43,498 nt of DNA from a virus. Positions 1 to 8,625 of this stretch are shown here, in pieces (position 1 is the first letter of the stretch; each line of letters opens with the position of its first letter). The notes beneath the pieces are model-generated. The model did not search any database. It saw only the letters and a list, made by a program, of their open reading frames with translations, and was not told where the DNA came from. A program made the translations under genes and the position numbers. The stretch spans positions 1-43,498 of IMG/VR virus record IMGVR_UViG_3300025699_000015; one strand, 5' to 3'.

Positions 1-828
1 GTTGTATATTTTGATGCCGAGTCCTCAATTGATCCCTCGTTCCTTGAGCGTTCTGGAATCAATTTAAAGGACTTGCTTTATGTCCAAGCAGTATCAGTTG
101 AGAAGACTCTAGAACAAATAGAGTCTCTCTTGGCTAACTTCCCAGAAAATCAATTTCTGTTTATTTGGGATAGTATTGCTGCGACAGCCGCAGAGAAAGA
201 TATTGAAGGAGACTTTAACCCACAGTCTTCAATGGCTGTAAAGCCCCGTATCTTTGCTAAGGCATTCCCCAAGTTGACCATTCCAATTGCTAATACAAAA
301 TCAGCAGTTGTTTTGATCAACCAACTCAAGACAAATATTACAAACAACATGGCCGAAGCAATGACTACTCCCTTCATTGCTCCCGGTGGTAAAGCAATAG
401 AATATTTTTGTTCTTTGAGAATCTGGTTAACTCGCCGAAAGGCCAAGGCGTCCTATGTTGAAAACGACAAAGGTTTTCGTGTTGGCTCGGAGACCAAAGC
501 AAAGATTGAGAAGTCTCGCTTTGGAACCTACGGTAGAACTTGTACCTTTAAAATCCTATGGGGAGACGATGTAGGAATCCAAGATGAGGAATCTTGGTTT
601 GAGGCAATAAAGTTATCTGGAACGGATCGTATGAAGAGATCTGGAGCTTGGTATACTATTTGCGATGAGAAAGGCAAAGAGTATAAATTCCAAGCAGCTA
701 AGTGGATAGAACAGCTTCAAGATCCGAAGTTTAGAAAGATTGTGTATGACATTATGGACAAAGAGATTATCGATAAATATGAAGACGATGGGTCTGATAT
801 AGACATTGATCTTCCCTCTGAACCATAA
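1..828 (+). CDS. RecA/UvsX-type recombinase, 5' end outside window
   Basis: This is the C-terminal part of a RecA-fold DNA strand-exchange ATPase. The frame is open from base 1, so the first ATG-like codons are internal and the Walker A region lies upstream of the window. Visible landmarks are a Walker-B-like strand (FLFIWDSIAA) followed by an acidic IEGD segment, then VVLINQLKTNI, which corresponds to the RecA segment reading INQ(I/L)R.K. A glycine-rich APGGKAIEYFCSLRIWL segment corresponds to TTGGNALKFYASVRLDI in RecA. The acidic C-terminus (DIDIDLP) also fits RecA-like proteins. It would act in recombination-dependent replication and repair with the helicase and exonuclease downstream. RecA versus UvsX subtype is unresolved without the N-terminus. 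A strong terminator follows immediately. Confidence 0.85.
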   Translation, partial: VVYFDAESSIDPSFLERSGINLKDLLYVQAVSVEKTLEQIESLLANFPENQFLFIWDSIAATAAEKDIEGDFNPQSSMAVKPRIFAKAFPKLTIPIANTKSAVVLINQLKTNITNNMAEAMTTPFIAPGGKAIEYFCSLRIWLTRRKAKASYVENDKGFRVGSETKAKIEKSRFGTYGRTCTFKILWGDDVGIQDEESWFEAIKLSGTDRMKRSGAWYTICDEKGKEYKFQAAKWIEQLQDPKFRKIVYDIMDKEIIDKYEDDGSDIDIDLPSEP

Positions 829-839
829 TTTACTCCTTG

Positions 840-863
840 CCGCCACCTTCGGGTGGCGGTTTT
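840..863 (+). terminator. Rho-independent terminator after recombinase gene
   Basis: A perfect 8-bp stem CCGCCACC / GGTGGCGG closes a TTCG tetraloop and is followed by TTTT. It lies 11 nt after the recombinase stop codon. It is one of only three convincing intrinsic terminators in the window. Confidence 0.9.
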
Positions 864-890
864 GTATACTATTTAATCAAAGGAGAAATC

Positions 891-1094
891 ATGGCAAGAA
901 CATTATGGCCGCTTGGATCAGTTGTTTGTTTTAAAGAATATCCAGATTTTGAGTACACTCTTACAGATCGTGTTACCATTGGACACAAAAAGATAATTGC
1001 TTTGTGGAATAAAGAGAAGTTTTCAATACACTGGGCCTTTTTAGAAGAATTAGAATTAGTTAAACTTCCCCCAAAAAAGACAAAACCTGTTTGA
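891..1094 (+). CDS. Small GDLV-family SH3/KOW-like protein
   Basis: A 67-residue protein starting at the ATG preceded by AAAGGAG (SD spacing about 6); the longer open frame upstream would read through the terminator. The N-terminal core WPLGSVVCFK and following alternating hydrophobic strands (TDRVTIGHKKIIALW) resemble the many 'h-x-G-D-L-V' small proteins later in the window, for which a small SH3-like beta barrel is inferred. The C-terminus is lysine/proline rich. No function known. It lies between the recombinase and the H1-like gene. Confidence 0.6.
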   Translation: MARTLWPLGSVVCFKEYPDFEYTLTDRVTIGHKKIIALWNKEKFSIHWAFLEELELVKLPPKKTKPV

Positions 1095-1129
1095 AAACCT
1101 ATTTAATAGTACCAAAAAAGGAGAATATT

Positions 1130-1312
1130 ATGGAAAGCCCCATTTTAGAACAATACGAACAATTAAAAACTTTACTTGGTTCTATCGAAGAAAATATTAG
1201 AAAGAATGTTGCTGGTAATAAATCTGCTGGTGTTCGAACCCGCAAAGCCTTAAGACAATTAAAGAAAGATATTTCTTCACTAGTAAAAGAGACGATAGAA
1301 GCAGAAAAATAA
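1130..1312 (+). CDS. Histone H1-like (Hc1-type) DNA-binding protein
   Basis: A 60-residue, lysine-rich helical protein. The segment GNKSAGVRTRKALRQLKKD closely follows the signature of bacterial and chlamydial Hc1-type H1-like proteins, whose core reads roughly GNKAAGTRVRK-x-M-Q-x-LKK. The first half (LEQYEQLKTLLGSIEENI) matches the preceding helix of that family in character. Such proteins bind DNA non-specifically and condense it. In a phage it could compact replicating or packaged DNA, or coat host DNA. The start is the ATG after AAAAAAGGAG; the open frame upstream begins inside the previous gene and has no SD. Subfamily assignment is from motif memory. Confidence 0.7.
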   Translation: MESPILEQYEQLKTLLGSIEENIRKNVAGNKSAGVRTRKALRQLKKDISSLVKETIEAEK

Positions 1313-1350
1313 TTTCTATAATCTATTTTTAAGTTTTTTTTATTAAACCC

Positions 1351-1379
1351 TTGACAAATGTCAGGGGTTTTGTTATATT
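1351..1379 (+). promoter_or_regulatory. Sigma70-type promoter, extended -10
   Basis: TTGACA, 17-nt spacer, TGtTATATT. Predicted start near 1386, only about 13 nt before the ATG of the small membrane protein at 1399. Confidence 0.8.
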
Positions 1380-1398
1380 ATAAACATAATTCATATAG

Positions 1399-1563
1399 AT
1401 GGAAGAATTATTACTTGAGCCCGAAACCCTGTTCAACATTAAACATGTTATGGTTTACTTGGTATGCTTGTATAGTCTTACAGCCGTCGCTTGGATTGTT
1501 TTTATTGACTGGTCCTGCAAAGATAAGGACGAAGAACTACGGAGACATAATGAAAGAAAATAA
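1399..1563 (+). CDS. Small single-span membrane protein
   Basis: A 54-residue frame immediately after a strong promoter. An acidic N-terminus (MEELLLEPE) is followed by a hydrophobic stretch at about residues 17-37 (VMVYLVCLYSLTAVAWIVF) and a charged tail (CKDKDEELRRHNERK). This is a typical tiny membrane protein with a cytoplasmic charged end. There is no clear SD and the leader would be only about 13 nt, so the start is less certain than the frame. Function unknown. It ends 4 nt before the next promoter. Confidence 0.55.
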   Translation: MEELLLEPETLFNIKHVMVYLVCLYSLTAVAWIVFIDWSCKDKDEELRRHNERK

Positions 1564-1566
1564 AAC

Positions 1567-1594
1567 TTGACAACACTCCTCATCGTGTTATATT
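1567..1594 (+). promoter_or_regulatory. Sigma70-type promoter, extended -10
   Basis: TTGACA, 16-nt spacer, TGtTATATT. Predicted start about 1601, just ahead of an AAAAAGGAG site; drives the exonuclease gene at 1617. Confidence 0.85.
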
Positions 1595-1616
1595 ATATGT
1601 ATAAAAAGGAGATAGA

Positions 1617-2573
1617 ATGAAAGAAGTAATTTTAATTGACGGCTTAAATATGTTCCTCCGGAGCTATGTGGTAGTCCCCGCACTTGACCCCAAGGGCCGA
1701 CCCATCGGCGGATGCATGGGGTTTCTCAAGTCTCTCCAAAAGATGGTCCGCACCTTCCAGCCAGACGAAGTTGTTATCTGTTGGGACGGCCAAGGCGGAA
1801 GCCAACGACGGAGAGCACAAAATAAAGATTATAAACAAGGCAGAGCCCCGCTCCGATTCAACCGACGAATGTACGAGTTATCACCAGAGGCACAAGCCGA
1901 GAACAAAGCATATCAATATTATAGGCTCTTGGAGTATCTCAACGAGATGCCAGTCATCCAAGTTGTAATTGATAACACAGAAGCCGACGATTTAGTGGCA
2001 CTGCTTTGTAGGTCAAAACATTACGAAGGATGGAAGAAAACCATTATTTCAAGCGATAAGGACTTCTACCAACTGGCAGACGACGAAACCTCAATCTATC
2101 GCCCTATTCAAGATAAAATGGTCACAACAGAGACACTTGTGGAAGAGTTCGGGATACACCCCAACAACTTTGCTCTTGCCCGAGCGATTGCCGGAGACCC
2201 TTCCGATAATATTAAAGGCATTGGTCGAGTCGGTCTTGGAACAATAAAGAAGCGATTAGAATTTATGAGAGAACCCGAAGACCAAACCGTTCAATCGTTA
2301 GTAGAACATTGTCAAAAAGTTGAAAAGAAATTGTCTTGTCATAATAAGATTATTGATAAGCGAGATGTAATTCATCAGAACTATTTAATCATGCAATTAT
2401 ATTCTCCAAAGATATCTCCGATTAATAGAGAAAAGCTACTATATAATGTCCAACACCACGAGCCCGAAGTAAATATCAGCACAATAAAAATGATGATGAT
2501 AACCGATGGCTTCGGTGCTTACAGATTTGATGATCTTTTTGGGTCGTTTCGTCGTCTTTGCTCATACTTATAA
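1617..2573 (+). CDS. 5'-3' exonuclease / flap endonuclease (FEN family)
   Basis: A 318-residue structure-specific nuclease related to the Pol I 5'-nuclease domain and T4 RNase H, which remove RNA primers and 5' flaps during lagging-strand maturation. Metal-binding acidic residues are in place: D8 (LIDGLN), D57 (ICWDG), the cluster E122-x-D124-D125 (TEADDLV), D147/D149 (SSDKD), and D194/D197 in the helix-3-turn-helix entry (GDPSDNIKGIGRVG). Length is usual for a free-standing phage FEN. The ATG at 1617 has an AAGGAG site at good spacing, downstream of its own promoter. Base composition is noticeably less AT-rich than the small genes around it. Confidence 0.93.
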   Translation: MKEVILIDGLNMFLRSYVVVPALDPKGRPIGGCMGFLKSLQKMVRTFQPDEVVICWDGQGGSQRRRAQNKDYKQGRAPLRFNRRMYELSPEAQAENKAYQYYRLLEYLNEMPVIQVVIDNTEADDLVALLCRSKHYEGWKKTIISSDKDFYQLADDETSIYRPIQDKMVTTETLVEEFGIHPNNFALARAIAGDPSDNIKGIGRVGLGTIKKRLEFMREPEDQTVQSLVEHCQKVEKKLSCHNKIIDKRDVIHQNYLIMQLYSPKISPINREKLLYNVQHHEPEVNISTIKMMMITDGFGAYRFDDLFGSFRRLCSYL

Positions 2574-2591
2574 TAAACTGGGAGGTTTACC

Positions 2592-2918
2592 ATGAACACT
2601 TACTTTTACGCAATTATTTCTGCTTGTACAACAATGACTCCATCCTTTGAAGATACCGGTGTTCACGACTATAGTTGGGAATGGTCATGTACTGAAGTCC
2701 CATTACAAACAACCTCCATCAATGTGAAAGCAGTGGTAACTTATCCACGAGTTTTTTCAACAGAGATGACCTTATTTGACAAACACGATTTGCGGATTAT
2801 TGATATACCTCTCAATCAGGTGACTGAAGTAGATTGGGAGAACAGTGCTCAAATAAATGGTTTTAAATGTGACCCAGACGCCAAGACCAAACTTACCTTT
2901 GAGGTGGTGGATGAGTAA
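2592..2918 (+). CDS. Hypothetical protein, possibly exported
   Basis: A 108-residue protein with a strong GGGAGG site 6-7 nt before its ATG. The N-terminus (MNTYFYAIISACTTM) is mildly hydrophobic and could be a short signal sequence, but it lacks the usual basic start. The rest alternates beta-like stretches with acidic residues. I do not recognise a family. Its stop overlaps the start of the next, clearly membrane-embedded, gene, so the pair may act together at the envelope. Confidence 0.6.
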   Translation: MNTYFYAIISACTTMTPSFEDTGVHDYSWEWSCTEVPLQTTSINVKAVVTYPRVFSTEMTLFDKHDLRIIDIPLNQVTEVDWENSAQINGFKCDPDAKTKLTFEVVDE

Positions 2919-3258
2919 AGCTTTCTTCTATGGGCTTTTCTTTTTTATAATCGGACACACACTAGCTTGGTATGGATCGAATCTTCAATTCATATCTGAA
3001 TGGTGGAAACAACGGTCCTTGCTAATCTGTTGTATGATTGCTATCCCAACATCATTAATGTGGTATTTTGGTACCCGATTTCTCATGGAATGGTCTCCGC
3101 AATTATGGACAATGCGCTTTATTGGGTTCTCTGTTTCTTATCTAACTTTCCCTTTATTAACTTGGTATTATCTCGGCGAATCCCCGTTCACACTGAAAAC
3201 CATACTTTGCTCACTATTGGCATTTACAATAGTTATGATTCAAATTGGAATGAAATAG
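2911..3258 (+). CDS. Four-span integral membrane protein
   Basis: A 115-residue hydrophobic protein with about four transmembrane stretches: AFFYGLFFFIIGHTLAWYG, LLICCMIAIPTSLMWYF, MRFIGFSVSYLTFPLLTWYYL and ILCSLLAFTIVMIQIGM. The last loop plus helix (GE-SPF-TLK-TILCSLLAF-TIVMIQIG) recalls half-size drug/metabolite-type transporters, but this is only a topological resemblance. The start overlaps the previous stop by 8 nt, indicating translational coupling. Substrate unknown. Confidence 0.65.
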   Translation: MSKAFFYGLFFFIIGHTLAWYGSNLQFISEWWKQRSLLICCMIAIPTSLMWYFGTRFLMEWSPQLWTMRFIGFSVSYLTFPLLTWYYLGESPFTLKTILCSLLAFTIVMIQIGMK

Positions 3259-3381
3259 TAAATCATTATTCAGTAACCTCGTACAGAGTTAGATGAAAAG
3301 CATACAAATAAAAAAACAACTAAAAACCCTATTAAAAACGGCTTTTTCAACAAATAACACTATAACAATAAAAATAATAAC

Positions 3382-3410
3382 TTGACATACTTTTCCTATT
3401 ATGTTATTAT
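3382..3410 (+). promoter_or_regulatory. Sigma70-type promoter, extended -10
   Basis: TTGACA, 17-nt spacer, TGtTATTAT. Leader about 20 nt to the helicase ATG at 3434. The preceding 120 nt hold no supportable gene. Confidence 0.8.
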
Positions 3411-3433
3411 AATTATAATACATCGGAGTAATA

Positions 3434-4792
3434 ATGCAACAACAAACAGACAACTTTGCTAAGTTTGGTAAGAGTTTCCAAGATTCACTTTGCCAGCTTA
3501 TGCTAGAGGACAGACCATTCTGCGACCAAATCACAGAGGTTTTAACAATTGATTTCTTAGAGACAAAATATCTTCAGGTATTTGTCAAGACCATAATGGA
3601 TTACCGCAGCAGGTATAATGTCCATCCCACCTATAAAATCCTCGCAACAATATTTAAATCAGGTATCACTGAATATGATGATGCAGTACAAAAGCAAGTA
3701 AGAGATTATTATGCTCGTGTGATTGCCTCTGATAAAGTAAATGATGCTGATTATATCAAAGAGACAGCCATTGATTTCTGTCGTAAGCAAGTTCTTAAGC
3801 AAGCCATGATGAAATCTGTTGGACTTCTAAAGTCTTCATCATTTGATGAGATTTCACAAGTAATCAACAATGCTCTTAAGCTTGGCTCCGACAATAACTT
3901 CGGACACGATTACCTTGCCGACTTCGAGAGACGCTTTGAATTAAAAATAAGAAACCCTGTCTCAACTGGATGGGAAAGAATGGATGACCTTTGTAAAGGC
4001 GGACTAGGCAAATCAGAAATGGGTGTTGTAATCGCTCCCACGGGTGCTGGTAAGTCAATGGTATTGGTTCACTTAGGAACTCAAGCCCTTAAGTTAGGAA
4101 AGACAGTTGTCCATTACACATTAGAGTTAGCTGATACAACAGTCGGTTCTCGTTATGATTCTTGCTTAACTGGAATTCCATTAAATGATCTGATGACAAA
4201 CAAGGCAGAAATTTACGACCAGATTCAAGATATTGAGGGCGCCTTGATTGTAAAAGAATACCCAACAAAGTCAGCCACTACTCAAACTATCAAGAATCAC
4301 CTTGAACGATTGAAGAAAAGAGGTATTCACCCTGATATGATTATCGTTGATTATGCGGATTTATTACGACCAATTAAGGCAAAAAATGAGAAAAGACACG
4401 AGTTGGAAACTATTTATGAAGACCTTCGCGGTATCTCTCAAATTATGGAATGTCCTGTTTGGACAGCATCCCAGACGAACCGATCAGGTCTCAATGCCGA
4501 AGTCATAACGATGGAAGCAATTTCAGAAGCATTTAACAAATGTTTTGTGGCGGACTTTATTTTTACAGTATCTCGAACAATTGAAGACAAGCAGGCTAAT
4601 ATGGGTCGCATCTTTCTTGCGAAGAACCGAAATGGACCCGATGGATTAGTGTTGCCGCTCTTCATGGATACATCAAATGTCTGTATAAAAATATTAGAAG
4701 ACCAAGATGAGTTGCATGAACAACGGGCGAACCCCGTCGCGAATGCCAAAGAACACATCAAGAATAAATATTCACATTTAATGAACAAATAG
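3434..4792 (+). CDS. Replicative DNA helicase, DnaB/gp41-like
   Basis: A 452-residue RecA-fold hexameric helicase that would unwind DNA at the fork. Residues 1-160 form a helical N-terminal domain. The ATPase domain starts at about 175 (VSTGWERMDDLCKGGL, the usual helicase entry sequence). Walker A is APTGAGKS at 201-208, the catalytic glutamate region HYTLEL is at about 227-232, and Walker B is DMIIVDYADL at 301-310. A sensor-like WTASQTNRSG follows at about 343-352. Order and length fit the DnaB/T4 gp41 superfamily. The ATG has CGGAG 7 nt upstream. It sits between the exonuclease and the ribonucleotide reductase in the replication block. Confidence 0.93.
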   Translation: MQQQTDNFAKFGKSFQDSLCQLMLEDRPFCDQITEVLTIDFLETKYLQVFVKTIMDYRSRYNVHPTYKILATIFKSGITEYDDAVQKQVRDYYARVIASDKVNDADYIKETAIDFCRKQVLKQAMMKSVGLLKSSSFDEISQVINNALKLGSDNNFGHDYLADFERRFELKIRNPVSTGWERMDDLCKGGLGKSEMGVVIAPTGAGKSMVLVHLGTQALKLGKTVVHYTLELADTTVGSRYDSCLTGIPLNDLMTNKAEIYDQIQDIEGALIVKEYPTKSATTQTIKNHLERLKKRGIHPDMIIVDYADLLRPIKAKNEKRHELETIYEDLRGISQIMECPVWTASQTNRSGLNAEVITMEAISEAFNKCFVADFIFTVSRTIEDKQANMGRIFLAKNRNGPDGLVLPLFMDTSNVCIKILEDQDELHEQRANPVANAKEHIKNKYSHLMNK

Positions 4793-4801
4793 GAGTTATA
4801 C

Positions 4802-6775
4802 ATGTTTAGTATTAGTGAGGTTAATGTCCGTAGATTCGGACTATCAGATACCTTTGTAAATCGTTATAAAGATTTAGATGTCCCGTGGGGACCAGTAGGA
4901 TATATTACCTACAAACGAACCTATGCTCGACGGTTGAATGAATTCACAGAAGGAGCAGAAGGTACCGAAGAGTGGTATCAAACTTGTCGTCGTGTGATTG
5001 AAGGAATGTTTGACATTCAGAAAAGACATGTCCATGCTCTCGGCTTAGAATGGAATGACCAGAAAGCACAGAGAACAGCCAAAGAAGCATATGATAGACT
5101 CTTCAATCTTAAGTGGACCCCTCCGGGTCGTGGGCTATGGATGATGGGCACAAAGTTCATATACGAGCGAACAGGAGCAGGTCTATTCAATTGTGCTTTC
5201 CGCTCAACAAGAGAACTATCAGCAAAGGGTGGATATCTTTTTGCTTGGATGATGGACGCTCTTATGGTTGGAATTGGCGTTGGCTTTGATACACTCGGAG
5301 CAGGAACAGTTACCATTAAAGAAGCACAGTATTCAAATGAAACATACATAGTTCCCGACTCTCGTGAAGGATGGGTGAACTCTGTCAGAATTCTTCTCGA
5401 CGGATTTTTTCTCGGGAAAAAAATTCCCAACTTTGATTACTCTCTCATAAGACCTCCCGGCTCTCTCATCAAGGGTTTCGGGGGTACAGCGTCAGGACAC
5501 GGACCTTTGGAGGAATTACACAATGATCTTAAAGAACTTTATACAGCGAAAGCTGGAGAAGCCATCACATCAGTGGACATTGTTGATACTGAAAATCTTA
5601 TTGGCCGTTGTGTTGTCGCAGGGAATGTTCGTCGTTCTGCTGCCCTTGCTCTTGGTCAGTTTGATGATAAAGATTATCTCACGATGAAGAATGATGAAAA
5701 GAAACTCTATCACCATCGCTGGGGTTCAAACAATTCTTTCGAAGCAAAGGTTGGAATGGACTACACTTGGCACGCAGAGCAGTCTCAAACCAACGGAGAG
5801 CCCGGCTATATCTGGCTGGAAAACGCTCGCACGAGGGGGCGAATGAAGGACGGCTATCGCGATGACGATCTTAAGGTCATGGGCTTCAACCCGTGCGTTG
5901 AGCAACAATTAGAAGACGGAGAGTTATGCTGCCTTGTCGAAACCTTCCCCGCAAAGCACGATTCATATGAGGACTATCTGAAAACCCTCAAGATCGCCTA
6001 TCTTTACGGAAAGACTGTCACATTAGCTAACACTCACTGGCCCGAGACCAATGCGCTCATGCTTAAGAACCGCCGAATCGGATTGTCCCAATCCGGAGTT
6101 GTTCAAGCTTTCAATAAGTTTGGTCGTCGTGTAATGTATCAATGGTGCGACAATGCTTATGAGCATGTGAAAGAGCTTGACGAGGAATACTCGGACTGGC
6201 TATGTATCCCGCGTTCCGTTCGGACCACATCAATCAAGCCATCCGGCACCGTGTCTCTTCTTAACGGATCGACACCGGGAATCCATTTCCCCGAGGACGA
6301 GTATTATATTCGTCGGATTCGTTTCTCAAAAGATTCGCAATTGATTGTATCGTTGCGCGAAGCAGGTTATAAAATTGAAGAGGATTCATATTCGCCGAAT
6401 ACACTCTGTGTGGAATTCCCCGTTCATGAACCATTCTTTCAGAAAGGAAAAAAAGATGTATCTATGTGGGAGCAACTTGAGATTGCGGCACAATACCAGC
6501 ATTACTGGGCCGATAACTCGGTTTCCATTACGGTTACCTTTCAGCCCAGCGAAGCACATCAAATCAAGGATGCTTTGGAGATGTATGAGACAAGACTTAA
6601 AGCAGTTTCATTCCTTCGTTATCAGGAAACAGGATATGTTCAAGCTCCATACGAGCCCATAACAAAAGAAGAGTATGAAGAAATGATAAAGGACCTCATC
6701 CCAATTCAGCGCATTGATACAAACGAAGCAGGACAGGTACCAAAGTTTTGTTCTAATGATTCTTGTGAAATTTGA
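4802..6775 (+). CDS. Adenosylcobalamin-dependent (class II) ribonucleotide reductase
   Basis: A 657-residue monomeric class II reductase converting ribonucleotides to deoxyribonucleotides with B12, independent of oxygen and of a small subunit. The first active-site cysteine is in LFNCAF (C131). The radical-site triad N363-x-C365-x-E367 lies in FNPCVEQ. The C-terminal reducing pair is C650/C655 in CSNDSC. The glycine-rich barrel entry GIGVGFD is at about 157-163 and KPSGTVS corresponds to the phosphate-binding loop. The length is shorter than the roughly 740 residues of the Lactobacillus enzyme. The activity depends on host cobalamin. SD AGGAG; only 9 nt separate it from the helicase, and its TGA lies inside the next promoter's -35 box. 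Confidence 0.95.
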   Translation: MFSISEVNVRRFGLSDTFVNRYKDLDVPWGPVGYITYKRTYARRLNEFTEGAEGTEEWYQTCRRVIEGMFDIQKRHVHALGLEWNDQKAQRTAKEAYDRLFNLKWTPPGRGLWMMGTKFIYERTGAGLFNCAFRSTRELSAKGGYLFAWMMDALMVGIGVGFDTLGAGTVTIKEAQYSNETYIVPDSREGWVNSVRILLDGFFLGKKIPNFDYSLIRPPGSLIKGFGGTASGHGPLEELHNDLKELYTAKAGEAITSVDIVDTENLIGRCVVAGNVRRSAALALGQFDDKDYLTMKNDEKKLYHHRWGSNNSFEAKVGMDYTWHAEQSQTNGEPGYIWLENARTRGRMKDGYRDDDLKVMGFNPCVEQQLEDGELCCLVETFPAKHDSYEDYLKTLKIAYLYGKTVTLANTHWPETNALMLKNRRIGLSQSGVVQAFNKFGRRVMYQWCDNAYEHVKELDEEYSDWLCIPRSVRTTSIKPSGTVSLLNGSTPGIHFPEDEYYIRRIRFSKDSQLIVSLREAGYKIEEDSYSPNTLCVEFPVHEPFFQKGKKDVSMWEQLEIAAQYQHYWADNSVSITVTFQPSEAHQIKDALEMYETRLKAVSFLRYQETGYVQAPYEPITKEEYEEMIKDLIPIQRIDTNEAGQVPKFCSNDSCEI

Positions 6776-6800
6776 CAAGACATCGAAAGCATGTTATAAT
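6772..6800 (+). promoter_or_regulatory. Consensus sigma70 promoter, extended -10
   Basis: TTGACA, 17-nt spacer, TGtTATAAT: fully consensus, with an extended -10. The TGA within TTGACA is the stop codon of the reductase gene. Leader about 15 nt to the GroES-like gene. Confidence 0.88.
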
Positions 6801-6821
6801 ATAAAAACCCTTGGAGAAGAA

Positions 6822-7100
6822 ATGAATTTTATACCAGAAAATAGACACCTATTAGTTATACCAGAAGAAGAAGCACCCACCGTTGGCGAACTCAACCTTA
6901 TAATGCCTGCTGAGTTTAAGCCTCCTCAATCAATGTATGTTGTTTGCACCGTTAAAGCAATTGCCTCAGACTCAAAGTTTGGACCTTTTGTTGAAAATAA
7001 GAAGATTGTTGTGGAACGAAGGATGCTTCATGAGATTGATTTTGGTAGCGAAACCATCTATTTAGTGTTAGAAAACTATGTTTTTGGGAGATTACAGTGA
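6822..7100 (+). CDS. GroES-like co-chaperonin candidate
   Basis: A 92-residue protein of Cpn10 size. The N-terminal PENRHLLVIPEEEAPT corresponds to the first strand of GroES (PL.DRVLV....E). The middle VCTVKAIASD matches the (G)xVvAVG turn. The end KKIVVERRMLHEIDFGSETIYLVLENYVFGRL matches the GroES C-terminal half in strand order, where a V.F....G.EI...G..YLI..E.DILA pattern is expected. Phage Cpn10-fold proteins are often this divergent. A GroEL homologue is encoded at 25137, so an uncoupled chaperonin pair is plausible. The assignment is by pattern only. ATG with TTGGAG SD. Confidence 0.5.
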   Translation: MNFIPENRHLLVIPEEEAPTVGELNLIMPAEFKPPQSMYVVCTVKAIASDSKFGPFVENKKIVVERRMLHEIDFGSETIYLVLENYVFGRLQ

Positions 7101-7912
7101 AATTAACAAAAAAGATATTAAAAGAAGCTATTAGCAAAACAATCCAAGAGAGCAGTATGCTCATCGCGAATCCAATTGATGACAAGATGATTGTCCAAGA
7201 AGGGAAGTATTTTTATTCACTTCGTCGTCTTGATGAAACAACGATAACCGGAATCCAAGGAAAGTATATGGACAACGGATTTATCGTTATCACTTCGGAC
7301 AGAGACTGTCACGCAGAACTTGGTATTCCCTATGGTGAACCTTGTCCCGAGTATCCCGAACCCGGCAATGCCCAAGAACAAGAGGAAAAAAACATCGCCA
7401 ATCGTCAAGAACTTAAAGATTTGGTTCGCTCTGCTGGCTTTGGTTATACACCTGTCTATGGTGGGTATCGTGAAGAGATTAAAAATGCCGAAGGGAAGGT
7501 TATCGGTCATGTAGACGCAGAAGACCCAGAACACTCTCTTCTTATCATGGCTCGCGGTGGCAACAAAGAGCTTGACCACACGGCCCTTAAAGATCTTGGA
7601 AAAGAACTTGCTGCCAAATTCAATCAAGACTCATTCTTCTTTAAGCCTCCCGGCGAAGAAGATAGTAATGCCTACTTCATCTCATCAAACGGCGAGGTAA
7701 AACAAACATTTTCAGATTTTGTATTTGGCGACCTTGACCAAGCATACTTTACACAATTAGCCCGAGGCAAGCAAGCACACCAACCACAGAAAAGATTTTC
7801 CGCTGTTTCCGAAGGTATTTATATTCCAAAGCCACCTCTTACAGGCATAGAAGCCCGTCGGAGAAGAGGCGAAATCTTTATCAGCTATAAGCGACAATTG
7901 GAGACTAAGTGA
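7097..7912 (+). CDS. Unknown protein with capsid-targeting-like N-terminus
   Basis: A 271-residue protein starting at a GTG that overlaps the previous stop by 4 nt. The first 18 residues (KKILKEAISKTIQE) are an amphipathic basic helix ending in I-x-E. This resembles the cleavable N-termini of T4 internal head proteins, where the head protease cuts after [IL]-x-E. A predicted globular part follows, including AGFGYTPVYGGYREE, which I do not confidently assign. The C-terminus is rich in arginine and lysine (IEARRRRGEIF). Two other proteins here (20697, 23479) share the N-terminal style. Function unknown; virion association is an inference. Confidence 0.75.
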   Translation: MKLTKKILKEAISKTIQESSMLIANPIDDKMIVQEGKYFYSLRRLDETTITGIQGKYMDNGFIVITSDRDCHAELGIPYGEPCPEYPEPGNAQEQEEKNIANRQELKDLVRSAGFGYTPVYGGYREEIKNAEGKVIGHVDAEDPEHSLLIMARGGNKELDHTALKDLGKELAAKFNQDSFFFKPPGEEDSNAYFISSNGEVKQTFSDFVFGDLDQAYFTQLARGKQAHQPQKRFSAVSEGIYIPKPPLTGIEARRRRGEIFISYKRQLETK

Positions 7913-8625
7913 ACCACGAAGATAAAAATATAATACACTACTTATACGGAGACGATATTGGATCGGTTAGTTTGGTAGAGTCATATGGTACAGACCTAAC
8001 AATTGTTAACGCTGCTCGCGTCTCTTTCGGAGTAAAGAAAGATAATGTTGACAAGAGAGACAAAAAACTTATCAAATACCTTGCTGAACATCGCCATACA
8101 TCAACCTTCGAACATTGCGGCGCAACTTTTCGTTTCGTTGTCCCGATGTTTGTTAGGTCTCAACATATGCGTCACCGTACATGGTCCTATAACGAAATCT
8201 CTCGTAGATACACGGACAAAGATTTACAATTTTATACCCCTAACTCTTTTCGAACCCAACACAAAACGAATCGCCAAGCATCAAATTTAGATGAGATAAA
8301 TCCTGTAATACAGCCAGACCTTTCTGACTTCGGTGAGGGAATAAGGGCATCTCATTCCGTTCAAACACATGTTCAGCAAAGTTTAAAACTATTTAATAGA
8401 CTAATGACTGAAGGAGTTTGTCGTGAGCAAGCGCGAATGGTTTTACCGCAAAATCTGTACACTGAATACTACGGTACCTGCTCTTTGTCTAATCTTCTTA
8501 AGTTTATCAGCCTCCGAACTCACGAAGGTGCGCAATGGGAAATACAAAAAGTCGCAGAAGCCTGTCTGGAAATTAGCAAGAGCTTGTGGCCGGAAGCTGT
8601 GGGAGCATTCGCCGGTGAAAGATGA
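7909..8625 (+). CDS. thyX: Flavin-dependent thymidylate synthase
   Basis: A 238-residue ThyX, which makes dTMP from dUMP using FAD and methylenetetrahydrofolate. The diagnostic RHRxxSxNExSxRY motif is exact at residues 88-101 (RHRTWSYNEISRRY). The preceding STFEHCGATFRFVVP also fits the family. The late segment EQARMVLPQNLYTEYYGT carries the substrate-binding arginine of the usual R.vLP...yt...w pattern. GTG start, 4-nt overlap with the previous gene. Together with the reductase and dUTPase it completes a dTTP supply route. Confidence 0.95.
   Translation: MNHEDKNIIHYLYGDDIGSVSLVESYGTDLTIVNAARVSFGVKKDNVDKRDKKLIKYLAEHRHTSTFEHCGATFRFVVPMFVRSQHMRHRTWSYNEISRRYTDKDLQFYTPNSFRTQHKTNRQASNLDEINPVIQPDLSDFGEGIRASHSVQTHVQQSLKLFNRLMTEGVCREQARMVLPQNLYTEYYGTCSLSNLLKFISLRTHEGAQWEIQKVAEACLEISKSLWPEAVGAFAGER

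Noticed and set aside
3293-3385. 30-codon frame in the gap before the helicase
   Set aside because: No ribosome site, low-complexity lysine/threonine content, and it runs into the promoter's -35.
5017-5430. Long minus-strand frame inside the reductase gene
   Set aside because: It is antisense to an unmistakable RNR; no minus-strand gene in the window has support.
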